NCBI RefSeq assembly: GCF_015097055.1
Contig: NZ_AP023366.1
Coordinates: 844,501-908,500 of the forward strand
Origin: Effusibacillus dendaii
GTDB taxonomy: Bacteria > Bacillota > Bacilli > Tumebacillales > Effusibacillaceae
Direction of reading: 5' to 3'
DNA length: 64,000 bases
How positions within the stretch are numbered: position 1 is the first letter of the stretch; every line of letters begins with the position of its first letter. Positions 1 to 8,075 of this stretch are shown here, in pieces. Under the pieces are notes generated by a model. The model ran no database searches and had not been told where the DNA came from. It saw only the letters and a program-made list of their open reading frames with translations. The translations under genes were made by a program, and so were the position numbers.

Positions 1-1048
1 GGACTCCGAGTGAAAGTAAGCGTCCCGTTTCCAAAGCTTTCTGGCTTTTGGTCTTCATGTATTGGTTCCATTCGGCAATGTTTGATTTGCTGTGCAGCCA
101 GTAACTCATATAAAGCAGCATCGCGGCGGCAATGACACCCGTCCAGCCTGCGATCAGGAAGTTGTTTTGACCAAAAGCGCCGGATGAGAATACGAATTTT
201 ACAATAAACGCCAAGACCGCACTTACCGCCAAACCTGTTGCGATCCCACTCCAAATCCAGCCTCTTCCCTTGCCGCTATTTGACTTTTTCACAAAGGTCA
301 ACAATGCCGCAACCACCAGAAGCGCCTCAAGTCCTTCCCGAATCGGGATCATTGCCGCATCCCACATGGTATATCCGGTCTTCTCGGTAAGCGGCGTCAA
401 GTATCCAACCATTTGACCAATCAGTTTGTCGGCCTCTTCATAATTGCCTGCGGAAATCAGCGCATTTATGGCGACCAGGTCGCGTTCCGAGTCGTTGTAA
501 ACGGCGGCTGACTGAACCAGAATATTCCCTTCCACACTGAGCCAAGCTTCACGGACTTTCGTGATATCAGAAAGAGCAGCCTGCTGGTTATGGTTTTGAA
601 CCTTTCCCCTAGCTTGCTGCAACATGCCAACAAAATCGGACAGCGTAATTTGGGCTTGCAGTTGGCTTGCTTGTTCCTTCGGATACTTTCCGCTGATGTA
701 ATCTTCCTCAACAGTTTGCAGACCTTGCAGCGCTTTGACCACTTCTTCCTGCTTGTTTTGCATAAAAGCGTATTGGACCTGCCCCATGTTTGACTCGATA
801 TCGCTGTATGCCTTTCTGGAATCGTCCTTTACAGTGGATTCAATTTGCAGCCATTGGTCGCCAAATTTTTTATAGGATTGCTGTGCTTCTGACAAATTGC
901 CTTGTTCGGCTGCTTTAAGCGCTTCTGCCACAAATGGCTCCACTTTTTTCATGTTCTCTGTTCCCTGACTGGCAGCTCTTGCGGAAAACGGTGCCATGAA
1001 GATAGATAAGAACATCACTGCCAACAGAAAGCGCACCGTATGTTTCAA
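1..1048 (-). CDS. FTR1-family high-affinity iron permease (EfeU-like), cut by the window edge
   Basis: The protein starts at a TTG at 1048 with a GGGGG Shine-Dalgarno just upstream and runs off the left edge, so the C-terminus is missing. It opens with a hydrophobic signal-like segment (about residues 5-25), followed by a roughly 200-residue helical extracytoplasmic region, then membrane segments. Near residue 235 the REGLEALL stretch matches the REGLE motif that FTR1/EfeU permeases use to bind ferric iron. The family moves iron across the cytoplasmic membrane, in bacteria usually with EfeO and EfeB; those partners are not visible here. A perfect Fur palindrome 55 bases upstream indicates iron repression. 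No ATG start is available in a sensible position. Identification as FTR1 is strong; the exact EfeU subtype is an inference. Confidence 0.88.
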   Translation of the reverse strand, partial: MKHTVRFLLAVMFLSIFMAPFSARAASQGTENMKKVEPFVAEALKAAEQGNLSEAQQSYKKFGDQWLQIESTVKDDSRKAYSDIESNMGQVQYAFMQNKQEEVVKALQGLQTVEEDYISGKYPKEQASQLQAQITLSDFVGMLQQARGKVQNHNQQAALSDITKVREAWLSVEGNILVQSAAVYNDSERDLVAINALISAGNYEEADKLIGQMVGYLTPLTEKTGYTMWDAAMIPIREGLEALLVVAALLTFVKKSNSGKGRGWIWSGIATGLAVSAVLAFIVKFVFSSGAFGQNNFLIAGWTGVIAAAMLLYMSYWLHSKSNIAEWNQYMKTKSQKALETGRLLSLGV

Positions 1049-1102
1049 ATGGAATCCCCCACTTTATGTAAGTTATTGCAATCCACCCACCGGGTTCGAT
1101 AC

Positions 1103-1117
1103 TGATAATCATTATCA
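1103..1117. promoter_or_regulatory. Fur box (perfect 7-1-7 palindrome)
   Basis: The sequence TGATAATcATTATCA is an exact match to the Fur 7-1-7 consensus. It lies 55 bases upstream of the iron permease start and overlaps the last codons and stop of the upstream YkvA-like gene, so Fur binding should repress the permease under iron sufficiency. Confidence 0.92.
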
Positions 1118-1396
1118 ATTAATATCGACGAATTTATAATATCTTGCCTTTCTGATTCTGTCAACAAGAAAAAATCCGAATCCCTTGATTTTTACAATCG
1201 GTGAAATAAAATAAGCCAGCGCTCCAAAAGCGGTCATTTTCGCCCAAAGAGGGGTGCGCGGATCGACCGCACAAAAATACATGGCTACTGCATCTTCCAC
1301 AAAAGGGATTTTGGCGGCGGTCTTTTTTAATTGGGGCCAAAAATTCTGCTTAACAAATTCCTCGTTTTTCTGATATTTATTCGGCTTGTCTGGCAT
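1115..1396 (-). CDS. Small YkvA/DUF1232-like protein with a degenerate C-terminus
   Basis: The 93-residue protein has a basic N-terminal half and a segment (about residues 48-66, [19 protein letters not shown]) typical of the start of the YkvA/DUF1232 domain. The usual continuation, with a D-x-x-P-D motif and an acidic pair, is replaced by an unrelated basic tail, and neither other frame restores it. The gene may therefore have a deleted domain core. It has a good Shine-Dalgarno (GGAGG) before the ATG. It sits directly upstream of the iron permease on the same strand and ends inside the Fur box, so the permease probably has its own promoter within this gene's 3' end. Function of the family is not firmly known. 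Confidence 0.6.
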   Translation of the reverse strand: MPDKPNKYQKNEEFVKQNFWPQLKKTAAKIPFVEDAVAMYFCAVDPRTPLWAKMTAFGALAYFISPIVKIKGFGFFLVDRIRKARYYKFVDIN

Positions 1397-1532
1397 GTTG
1401 TACCTCCGGATTCCTGATATGACCCGCAGACACGGATATAGCCCTTATTTAAACATTTTATCTGCGTTGCCAAACAACGCACTGATCAGTTCATTGTTTT
1501 CTATTGCCACTTTCCAGCCATTGTTTGAAAAA

Positions 1533-2489
1533 TCATTGCACCTGAAGATAGGCGGTGGCGCTTTGACCTCCTGCTGAAACCACTACTCTCCAACTTCCGG
1601 GAGTTGTTCTTGTTCCCACTTTCCAAGTCCAGGATACATGCCCGTTCGAATCTGACATTTTGGGCTCCAATCCCTCCGCTTTACTCGTACCACTCTTATA
1701 ATACACAGTGATGTTTGCTTGCGTATTTGGCGGTACTTGCGCCACTAACGTCGTATTATCACCAGGAGATACAGGTGATGTCAGGGAAACAATTTTTACT
1801 TCATCTGTAGACGCTGTTGATGGCGTAGACGGTTGACTTGATTGAGCAGAATTTGTTGTTGCATCGTTGGTAAATACGTCATTTGTGGATGTTACCGAAT
1901 CTTTGTAAATTCCCAGTGACCAAAGACCTTTATTACTCTCTCGCGCTTGTCTTTGGAGTTTCACAAATAAATCCGCGTATTTTACATTGGGTGGAATCGT
2001 CATTAATTGTGCGTATCCCTCTTTAAGAAGGATCGCATTAAACATGTATTGTTCGATTTCCTGTTCCGTTTTAGGCTCTTGTAAATACAGGTAAGCCAGT
2101 GTACGTCCGTATTTGTCTTTTGGTTGAACATCCTGTTCAATAAATACCTTTTTTCCTTGAAGTTGGGATTTCGTAAAATCACTGGCTGCTTTCCCGTAGG
2201 GTTGCACAGATGAATTCGGTTTTACAGTTTCAGGTGTATTTACACCAATGAGGCGGATTTTTTCTCCGCTCTCTGATTCAACTGTATCTCCATCCACAAC
2301 ATGCTTTACTGTCTCCCAACGCCCATTTATTTTTACAGAAGGCAGATTGGCATTCGGTTGAGACGAGGCGGAAAGATGATTGGCTGTTTGTACAGGTTGT
2401 TCCGTGTTACTGCTGCATCCTGCCAGAAGCAATCCTGCAGAAAACGCAAGGAATAGTCTTCTTAGCTGATTTTGAAGTCCGGCTTTCAT
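1533..2489 (-). CDS. Secreted thermonuclease-family lipoprotein (SNase-like)
   Basis: The 318-residue protein has a lipoprotein signal peptide with lipobox LLAGC (Cys25), so it should be anchored outside the membrane. Residues 60-195 form a staphylococcal-nuclease-like OB-fold domain: DGDT at 66-69, RLIGVNTPE with Arg79 and Glu87, and YGR with Arg129, matching the catalytic Arg-Glu-Arg triad of the family. A low-complexity Thr/Ser linker (about 200-230) leads to a C-terminal beta-rich domain (230-318) resembling extracellular Ig-like modules. Family members cleave DNA and RNA with calcium. It resembles B. subtilis YncB/YhcR-type nucleases in layout. The start has a GGAGG Shine-Dalgarno. A role in nutrient scavenging or competence is only inferred. 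Confidence 0.85.
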   Translation of the reverse strand: MKAGLQNQLRRLFLAFSAGLLLAGCSSNTEQPVQTANHLSASSQPNANLPSVKINGRWETVKHVVDGDTVESESGEKIRLIGVNTPETVKPNSSVQPYGKAASDFTKSQLQGKKVFIEQDVQPKDKYGRTLAYLYLQEPKTEQEIEQYMFNAILLKEGYAQLMTIPPNVKYADLFVKLQRQARESNKGLWSLGIYKDSVTSTNDVFTNDATTNSAQSSQPSTPSTASTDEVKIVSLTSPVSPGDNTTLVAQVPPNTQANITVYYKSGTSKAEGLEPKMSDSNGHVSWTWKVGTRTTPGSWRVVVSAGGQSATAYLQVQ

Positions 2490-2582
2490 AAAGTCCTCCC
2501 CATGCTGCTATAACTTTTCTGCCATTATAATTCAACAGAAAATTAACATCCCCTACTGTATAATCATTAACTAGAGTTCCCC

Positions 2583-4392
2583 CTGAAAAAAAGTCTAGGT
2601 TTGTGAAGCAAAACAAAAAGGAATTCAATGCCTCAAAATGGAAATTGTTGTTGTCCACACAACAATCCGTTCCAAGGGGCAAGAATTCCTTTTGAATTAG
2701 AGAATTCCACGTTGTCCCTCAAAAACCCTTTTGAGGTGAGCAAAAATAATGAATCTTAAATCCAATATCCACAAGGGATTTGCCTTGTTTTTGTTGAAAT
2801 CATGAGCAAGGAAATCAACGAATAAACCTCAAATTCCTTGCACATGGGAGTGGATATACATGTATCAAAATGTCTCTCATCTTGAAAACCAACTCCTTCT
2901 TCCGGACGACTTTTGCTTGCCGTTAGGCGGGAATTTGAAGAAAGAAAATCGTTGGGTCAAACTGACTCAGTTAGTGCCTTGGGCGTATGCAGAAAAAAAG
3001 TACGCCAAATCATTCCGCAACTCGTTTCGCGGTCAAAAGGCCGTCTCGATTCGTGTCGCGCTCGGTGCGCTCATCATCCAGGAGCGTCTTCAACTGTCCG
3101 ATAGGGAAACCGTTGAACAGATCGTCGAGAACCCGTACCTGCAATACTTCATCGGTCTTGAGGCGTTTCAGGATCAACCGCCGTTCCATCCGTCCCTCAT
3201 GACTCATTTTCGCAAGCGACTGGGCAAGGAAGTGCTTCAGGAAGTGAACGAGATGCTCGCCATCGAAGCGGCCAAGGCGGCACAAGACGAGGACAATGAC
3301 CCCAAATCCGGCACGAAGAGCAGGGACAACCGCACGTCCAAACACCTGTCAGTATCCGAAGGGACTCCAAACCAAGGCGTGTTGTTGCTGGATGCTACGT
3401 GTGCTCCGGCGGATCTGGCATACCCGACAGACTTGAATCTGCTGAACGAAGCGCGCGAGAAATCGGAAGACATCATCGATACGCTGCATGCCCCATCGGT
3501 CGGCCACACCCGCAAACCGAGAACGTACCGGGAGAAGGCCCGAAAAGCGTTTCTGGCTGTTGCCAAACAACGTCGTGCAAGCGGCAAGGTGATTCGTCGA
3601 GCGATCGGCAAGCAACTGCGGTTTGTTGCGCGAAATCTTCAGATCATTGTCGAACTATCCTCGCGGCAGCCGTTGACGCTTCTGGGCCGGAAACAGTATT
3701 GCGACTTGCTTGTCATCCAGGAACTGTATCGGCAACAACGCACTATGTTCGAGCGCAGATCGCATCAGATCGAGGGGCGGATTGTGAGCATCAGTCAGCC
3801 GCACGTTCGTCCAATGGTGCGGGGCAAGGCGAAAGCGCGCGTCGAGTTTGGCGCAAAAGTTGCGGTGAGCATGGTCAACGGCTATGCGTTTCTGGAACGC
3901 CAATCGTGGGACAACTTCAACGAAGGCGTAACGCTGATCGAATCGCTCGAAGCATACAAGAAGCGCTTCGGCTGCTACCCGAAAGTGGTGCTTGCCGATC
4001 AAATCTATCGCACACGGGAGAACCGGACGTTTTGCAAAGCGCATGGCATTCGCTTGAGCGGTCCTGCCCTGGGTCGACCGACGCAAGGGAAAGCGGCGGC
4101 AGAATAGCGGCAAATCGCAAAACAAGATGCAAGCGACCGAAACTCCATTGAATGCAAATTTGGTGAGGGCAAGCGCAAGTACGGGCTTGGCCTGATTCGA
4201 GCTCGTCTGGCAGAGACGAGTGAAGCCGTGATCGCCCTGCAACTGTTGGTCATGAACCTCGAGCGCAGGCTGCGGGTTCTTTTTTCCTTGTTGATCAGAC
4301 GGCTGTTTGTATTGAAATCACCCGATTTCATGTCAATCTGCACCGTTTGAGAATCGTTCGGCAGACCCTAATGTAGGAACTGTTTTTTTCAG
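2583..4392 (+). mobile_element. IS5-type insertion sequence, probably inactive
   Basis: The element is bounded by short inverted ends: CTG followed by eight A at 2583-2593, and its complement (seven T then CAG) at 4383-4392. No convincing target duplication is visible, so exact ends are uncertain. About 270 bases precede the transposase and contain nested palindromes: arms at 2617-2627 and 2683-2693 (AAAAGGAATTC type), an inner hairpin at 2644-2666, and a third (2806-2813 with 2834-2841) just before the start codon. These could limit transposase expression. GC content and codon use inside the transposase (CG-rich) differ from neighbours, a sign of transfer. Confidence 0.7.
2860..4350 (+). pseudogene. 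IS5-family transposase interrupted by an amber stop
   Basis: The frame opens at ATG 2860 (Shine-Dalgarno GGGAGTGG) and reads 415 codons to a TAG at 4105-4107. The same frame then continues without interruption to TGA at 4348-4350, giving a would-be length of 495 residues. The N-terminal DUF772-like region (about 50-130) and the catalytic aspartates (Asp178 in LLLDAT, Asp380 in LADQIYR) lie before the stop. The third acidic residue (Glu431 in SIECKFGEGKRKYGL, an IS5 signature) lies after it. The product therefore lacks its catalytic glutamate unless the stop is read through. A CAG-to-TAG change is the simplest cause. Family assignment is strong. Confidence 0.85.
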
Positions 4393-4587
4393 ACACTTCC
4401 AACATTACGGTTTCATTATCAAATATAACGGCCTCTTTTTTCTCCCAATCTGTGTAACAATTCATGATGCGTTGATCGAGAGGGGGATGTATTACCAAGG
4501 GATCTGTATCTGTGGGATAGGCCAAACCGGTGTTTTGTGGAGTAGCAGAAACTTGATACTATTTTTGTATCGAAACCTATACCAAAT
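4393..4587 (-). pseudogene. Possible remnant of a copper-amine-oxidase-like N-terminal domain
   Basis: Between the right end of the IS5-type element and the lipoprotein gene, the minus strand encodes a short peptide containing KKEAVIFDNETVMLEVSEK (about 4395-4455). This resembles the repeat unit of the copper amine oxidase N-terminal domain used in Bacillales surface proteins. The reading breaks off exactly at the IS end. Upstream the frame looks shifted. A matching C-terminal part of the same kind of domain occurs on the opposite strand at 5990, so both may derive from one ancestral gene. This is a weak, pattern-based call. Confidence 0.3.
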
Positions 4588-5136
4588 TTATTCAATCGGC
4601 ACTTCTCTTTCCGACTTTGCATCCTTACTATACTGATGTACCTTACCATCTTGACCTTTAAAGAAAATACTGTAACGTGTAACAATCTGAGTCTCGACGT
4701 TCCCTGGATATGGCCATTCAACAAATAATTGCATTTTCATTCGACCGTTTTTAATACCTTCCGAATCCACGTATTCATGTTTAAACGTATAAGTTTTATC
4801 AGCAATAAAATCGTAACGCCAAATCGGATTTCCATCGTGTACGTTTACAACTTTAGTGAATTGATCACCAAAACGTGTTTTTACTTTTTCTTCCGAATCT
4901 CCAATGTTTAAATTTTGTTTGATAAAATCAATGCTGATATCAGAAGTAGCATTATCCTTCTTTTCATTTTCCGGCTGATTTGGTTGCGGTGTAGTAGACG
5001 AGTTCGATTGTGACGGAGGCGTATTGTTTTCCGGGACGGTCGACGGCTTCTCCTTTGTACTGCATCCGAACAATAGTATTCCAGAAACTAAAAAAAGTGG
5101 GGTGATCCTAAAAAGGTTTAATTTTCCCATGAACAT
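4588..5136 (-). CDS. Hypothetical lipoprotein
   Basis: The ATG at 5136 has AAAGGA five bases upstream and is preferred over an overlapping TTG. The 182-residue product has a lipoprotein signal with lipobox LLFGC, then a Ser/Pro/Asn/Gln-rich linker (about residues 25-65) and a compact C-terminal domain (70-182). That domain contains an SmpA/OmlA-like opening (LNIGDSEEKVKTRFGD), a fold often found in small envelope lipoproteins that bind other proteins. I do not recognise a specific family. It lies between IS remnants in the decayed island and may be an isolated survivor. An extracellular membrane-anchored location is well supported; function is unknown. Confidence 0.7.
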   Translation of the reverse strand: MFMGKLNLFRITPLFLVSGILLFGCSTKEKPSTVPENNTPPSQSNSSTTPQPNQPENEKKDNATSDISIDFIKQNLNIGDSEEKVKTRFGDQFTKVVNVHDGNPIWRYDFIADKTYTFKHEYVDSEGIKNGRMKMQLFVEWPYPGNVETQIVTRYSIFFKGQDGKVHQYSKDAKSEREVPIE

Positions 5137-5175
5137 CAAGTTCCTTTAAAATCCCAGTATGATCTTTATGCCGGA

Positions 5176-5388
5176 CTAAGTCCTCTTTCTTTTCCAATAC
5201 ACATTCTCTCGTTTATGTTTAATGCCATTTATCCAAACGATTGCTTTGTCTTCGTTAACCTCAAACACGAGAATGACTTGATACAGCCCCAGCCTTGCCC
5301 ATTGTCCTTTCAATTTGCCTGTCAGGATTGGTTTGGCGGTTCCTTGACGTCCGGCGGATAGGCGAGAATTCGGCTGAGTCCTTTCCAT
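5176..5388 (-). pseudogene. RelE/ParE-type toxin remnant without its antitoxin
   Basis: The C-terminal 45 residues (TGKLKGQWARLGLYQVIL, then FEVNEDKAIVWINGIKHKRE) match the last strands of RelE/ParE toxins, where a K-L-K-G-x-W turn leads to a Y-R-V-I core and a terminal GHR-type motif. The first 20 residues look like out-of-family sequence, the usual N-terminal helices are absent, and no antitoxin gene is visible upstream (5389-5850). Intact toxins of this family cleave mRNA on the ribosome or poison gyrase. This copy is probably a 5'-truncated relic. It could also be a very small intact protein, but no good Shine-Dalgarno precedes its first codon. Confidence 0.5.
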
Positions 5389-5789
5389 TTCGCCAACAAC
5401 ATATGATTCCCATTATACCACAAATGGAGAGGAGCTTAGACAGAAAGATATCATCAGGTCGCCACACCATGACATCTTCTAAAGCTTCGATGAGGATAGA
5501 TAATAACGGTTGCCTTTGTCGCCGCGCACGTGCCCTCGTGTCGGCGAGAAAAAATCAGGCCAGGCAATCTACCTGCCTGACTCTTCTTTACCGCACGATG
5601 CCGCTAATACGGACAAGTCGTTTCCTTTGTGTTGGCAACAGAGCAAATCGAACAAAATCTGTGCTCCGTCTTTGGCACCTTGGAACGGTCCGCCCCTAAG
5701 AAATTCTTCGCGCGTTATGAACCAGACATTGGGCAATGGCATGCCAAGCAATACCCCATTAACAAGATGCTAAATTACTAAAAAAGTGC
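5389..5789. other. Gene-free stretch with decayed sequence
   Basis: No convincing gene is present. The minus strand has a 60-codon frame (5569-5751) of unknown nature. Its stop lies in a hairpin (TCAGGC ... GCCTGA, about 5554-5582) followed on that strand by six T, which looks like a surviving terminator. The rest shows no coding signal I can support and fits the decayed character of this island. Confidence 0.5.
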
Positions 5790-5988
5790 CACGATCTTTG
5801 GTAAAATGGTGTTTGCGAGACCAACATCACCCAAAGAAAGGAGCATCTTTTAGGTGAAGTCTACCACAAATACCTCCCAAATCAAAACTGAATTCACCCT
5901 AAAGAACGCCACTTCTTACGCCGGTGGCAAGGTTGTCTTTGATTTCCTTGAGAAAATAAAGCTGGAAGCTGCCTTTCGACAACTCGAC
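5790..5988 (+). pseudogene. IS1380-family transposase, 5' fragment
   Basis: After an AAAGGAG Shine-Dalgarno, a GTG at 5854 opens a frame whose first 45 residues are typical of IS1380-family transposase N-termini (TEFTLKNATSYAGGKVVFDF, then LEKIKLEAAFRQL). The match stops near 5985, where the sequence changes abruptly to glycosidase-like coding sequence in another frame. The remaining ~400 residues, including the catalytic DDE residues, and the right end of the element are missing. It is a stub left by deletion or recombination. Confidence 0.7.
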
Positions 5989-6540
5989 TGTGCCAAAGGC
6001 GATGCGCTTTTTTACAGAATCGTTGGGCTGCAAGGTAACATGGGATGGCAATACAAACAGCATATTTCTCATATCTCCTCCTAAACCCATGAAAGTGATC
6101 GGTTTCTGCGCTCACGGAGACCAGAATACAAGTAGTTGGACAAACATTTATCGGAAGAAATTATCCGATGGTTGAGAAAGGGAATACGTCGTCAGTGATC
6201 TTGCACTCGGTTGGTACAGTCTGGACAAATACGGAAATTTGTTAACGCAAATTGATACCGGATGGGTTAAACCGGACGGTTGGGAGCAGGTTCTGGAAAA
6301 AGAAAAAAATTTCAATTGCAGACAGAAATGACTGTTTATCTGAATGATCGAGACAATGTGCTGTCCGCCTTGTTGGCAAATCAATCGACCAGCAGCAAGC
6401 GATCGCTCAAATTATGCAAGAGTCCAAGTATTATCAGGGAGTCAATCTGGGTTTACCAATTTTGTCCGTTCCCTGGACGAACAACCGTTATCTCATCCCC
6501 AAGCCTTACCTCTCTCCACTCACTAACGCTAAAACTCACA
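5989..6540 (+). pseudogene. Broken GH18-type glycosidase with copper-amine-oxidase-like domain
   Basis: Several frames must be joined to read this gene. The first gives the end of a copper amine oxidase N-terminal-like repeat (MRFFTESLGCKVTWDGNTNS) followed by the beginning of a hydrolase domain (MKVIGFCAHGDQNTSSWTN). After a shift, 6180-6310 reads SDLALGWYSLDKYGNLLTQ and a W-V-K-P-D-G-W-E stretch. Another shift gives TEMTVYLNDRDNVLSALLAN and QIMQESKYYQGVNLG. This progression is that of GH18-like spore or cell-wall hydrolases of Bacillales. The catalytic region and the whole 3' half are absent. At least three frameshifts and a TGA make it non-functional. Confidence 0.65.
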
Positions 6541-6892
6541 CCCCATCACCTCCGGTGCTGTCCTTCTTCCCTTTCAGCTTCTTTGCGGTCTTGTCAATGC
6601 TTTCTAAAAAGTGCTTTTCTACTTCGGAAAGCTCATTTTTGGTCCGTTCCCTATACTTCTCATACTCTTCTATTGCCTTTTGAGTGGCTTGTTGGTGGCT
6701 GATTTTGCCTGCGTGCGTAAGAATCTCACTGTCGCTCATCTTAAGGAACTCGTCTAATTTACTTACCCAGTCGGCCATGTACATTGGTTTTCTGCGCATT
6801 GCCTGAAGCTCGGCAAATTCGATATAAGCATTGACGATACGGTTTAGTACAGCCAGTTCATCCTCTGTAAGATAGTTTTTGGATGTATAATG
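6536..6892 (-). pseudogene. RhuM-family (virulence RhuM) C-terminal fragment
   Basis: The frame is closed upstream by a TAA at 6893-6895. It reads through NYLTEDELAVLNRIVNAYIE and MRRKPMYMADWVSKLDEFLK to a charged C-terminus. This is the C-terminal third of RhuM-family proteins, which are about 330 residues long and occur in mobile or toxin-like loci. The N-terminal two thirds are missing, so this is a fragment. The internal ATG at 6799 is not preceded by a good Shine-Dalgarno. The family's biochemical role is not established. It abuts the glycosidase remnant tail to tail, suggesting independent decay of two acquired genes. Confidence 0.65.
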
Positions 6893-6913
6893 TTAAGCAA
6901 GAATCTGAAAGAC

Positions 6914-6943
6914 AAAGGGAAGTTCCAAATTGAACTTCCCTTT
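6914..6943 (-). terminator. Intrinsic terminator of the 69-residue gene
   Basis: A perfect 12-bp stem (AAAGGGAAGTTC / GAACTTCCCTTT) with a 6-base loop lies nine bases after the stop of the small gene at 6953. On the minus strand it is followed by a weak T-rich tail. Confidence 0.7.
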
Positions 6944-6952
6944 GGGTCCGTT

Positions 6953-7162
6953 TTACTCTGCCGATTGTGTTTGAAGAGCCGATTCTACTTGACTTATCAT
7001 CGTTTGAACCTGGGCTATCTCACTCGATGCTTGTTTTAAGGCTTCTTGACATAACGCCGGATTTGCAGCGGATTGCTCAATCGCTTGTGTAATAAGATTT
7101 TTGGCAAGTGTTGAGGATGCTTCCGCCTGTTTCAGTTTGTTAGTGTCAATTTGTTGCGCCAT
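6953..7162 (-). CDS. Small Gln/Ala-rich hypothetical protein
   Basis: The 69-residue acidic protein begins at ATG 7162 with a strong GGAGGG Shine-Dalgarno. It is composed almost entirely of predicted helix rich in Ala, Gln and Ser with heptad-like spacing (residues 8-65), and it has no signal peptide, cysteine or metal-binding pattern. It has its own terminator and so appears to be an independent gene in an island otherwise full of remnants. I do not recognise the family. Small helical proteins of this composition are common among spore and cell-envelope-associated proteins of Bacillales, but nothing here proves such a role. Confidence 0.6.
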   Translation of the reverse strand: MAQQIDTNKLKQAEASSTLAKNLITQAIEQSAANPALCQEALKQASSEIAQVQTMISQVESALQTQSAE

Positions 7163-7267
7163 TTTCGATTCCCTCCTAGTAGAGATTAGATTATAACCAC
7201 AACCTGTAGCTTGTTCTTTTCCTCCTGTTTTTATGACTATTCCAAGAGATGGGCAAAGCTTTCTCTT

Positions 7268-7946
7268 TTACCACCATTTTTTCCTCTTAAAGAACACAGC
7301 CATTGCAATTGTAACGATTATCATTAATCCCCAAACATAAGCATAGCCAAAGCTCCACTCATATTCTGGCACTCCTTTCACATTCATCCCATACAATCCC
7401 ACTATAAACGTCAACGGTAGAAAAAAGGTGCTTACAATCGTTAATGTTTTCAATTGCGTTCATTCGGTCTCCTTTTAATGACATTTGAAGTTCAAGCAGA
7501 CCTGTCATCGATTCCCGAAATGTGTCAACGGTGTCCACGACACGGCTTATATGATCAAACACGTCCATTAAATACACATTGATTTCCTGTTTTGTATAAG
7601 GAAAATCCGAATGCATTAAGGTTCCCAATACGTTTCTTTCTTCTATAAACAGTTTTCGTAAAGAATGCAATTTCCGTTACATGTGGAATATTTGATGGGC
7701 TAATTTCGCAAACGGGCCCTCGTTTATCTCATTCTCCATGTCCGTGACTTTCTCTTCTACCCAGTTCGCCAGATCCAAGTATTTATCTACACAAGTATCC
7801 AGTAGATAACAAATGATCGTTCCCGAATTTTTCATTTTATCAGGAAAACGGAGAAACTCCTCTCTTAATTCCGTAATGAAAGGGAGTTCCTCCTAATAAT
7901 AGGACAGAAAATCATCCAGATAAAACTCCAATTCTGTGATCTTCAT
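7268..7946 (-). pseudogene. CorA-type magnesium transporter gene with two stops and a frameshift
   Basis: From an ATG at 7946 (GGGGAAAG upstream) the frame reads MKITELEFYLDDFLSYY and hits TAG at about 7895. It continues through a helical stretch typical of the CorA cytoplasmic stalk, meets TAA at about 7677, then reads LHSLRKLFIEERNVLG. Near 7455 it shifts by one base into TLTIVSTFFLPLTFIVGLYG and the diagnostic GMN motif, then the last membrane segment and the basic KKWW end. The N-terminal beta domain seems to be absent as well. Intact CorA pentamers import magnesium and cobalt. Three independent lesions rule out a sequencing slip as the only cause. Confidence 0.8.
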
Positions 7947-7981
7947 GTTTTCACTTTCCCCTTTCTCGCCACAAACCAAAA

Positions 7982-8008
7982 CCCAATAAATCCAAAAGAT
8001 TTATTGGG
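7982..8008 (-). terminator. Terminator downstream of spo0A
   Basis: A perfect 11-bp stem (CCCAATAAATC / GATTTATTGGG) with a five-base loop is followed on the minus strand by TTTTGGTTT. It lies about 70 bases beyond the spo0A stop. Confidence 0.85.
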
Positions 8009-8075
8009 TGAGATGGGAAAAGTTTGGCTTTCATAAATTAACTATTGACAGCTATAAAGCCCAATACAACGCGCC

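Noticed and set aside
5569-5751. 60-codon minus-strand frame before a terminator-like hairpin
   Set aside because: No Shine-Dalgarno and no recognisable composition; it may be the tail of a lost gene but cannot be supported as a gene.
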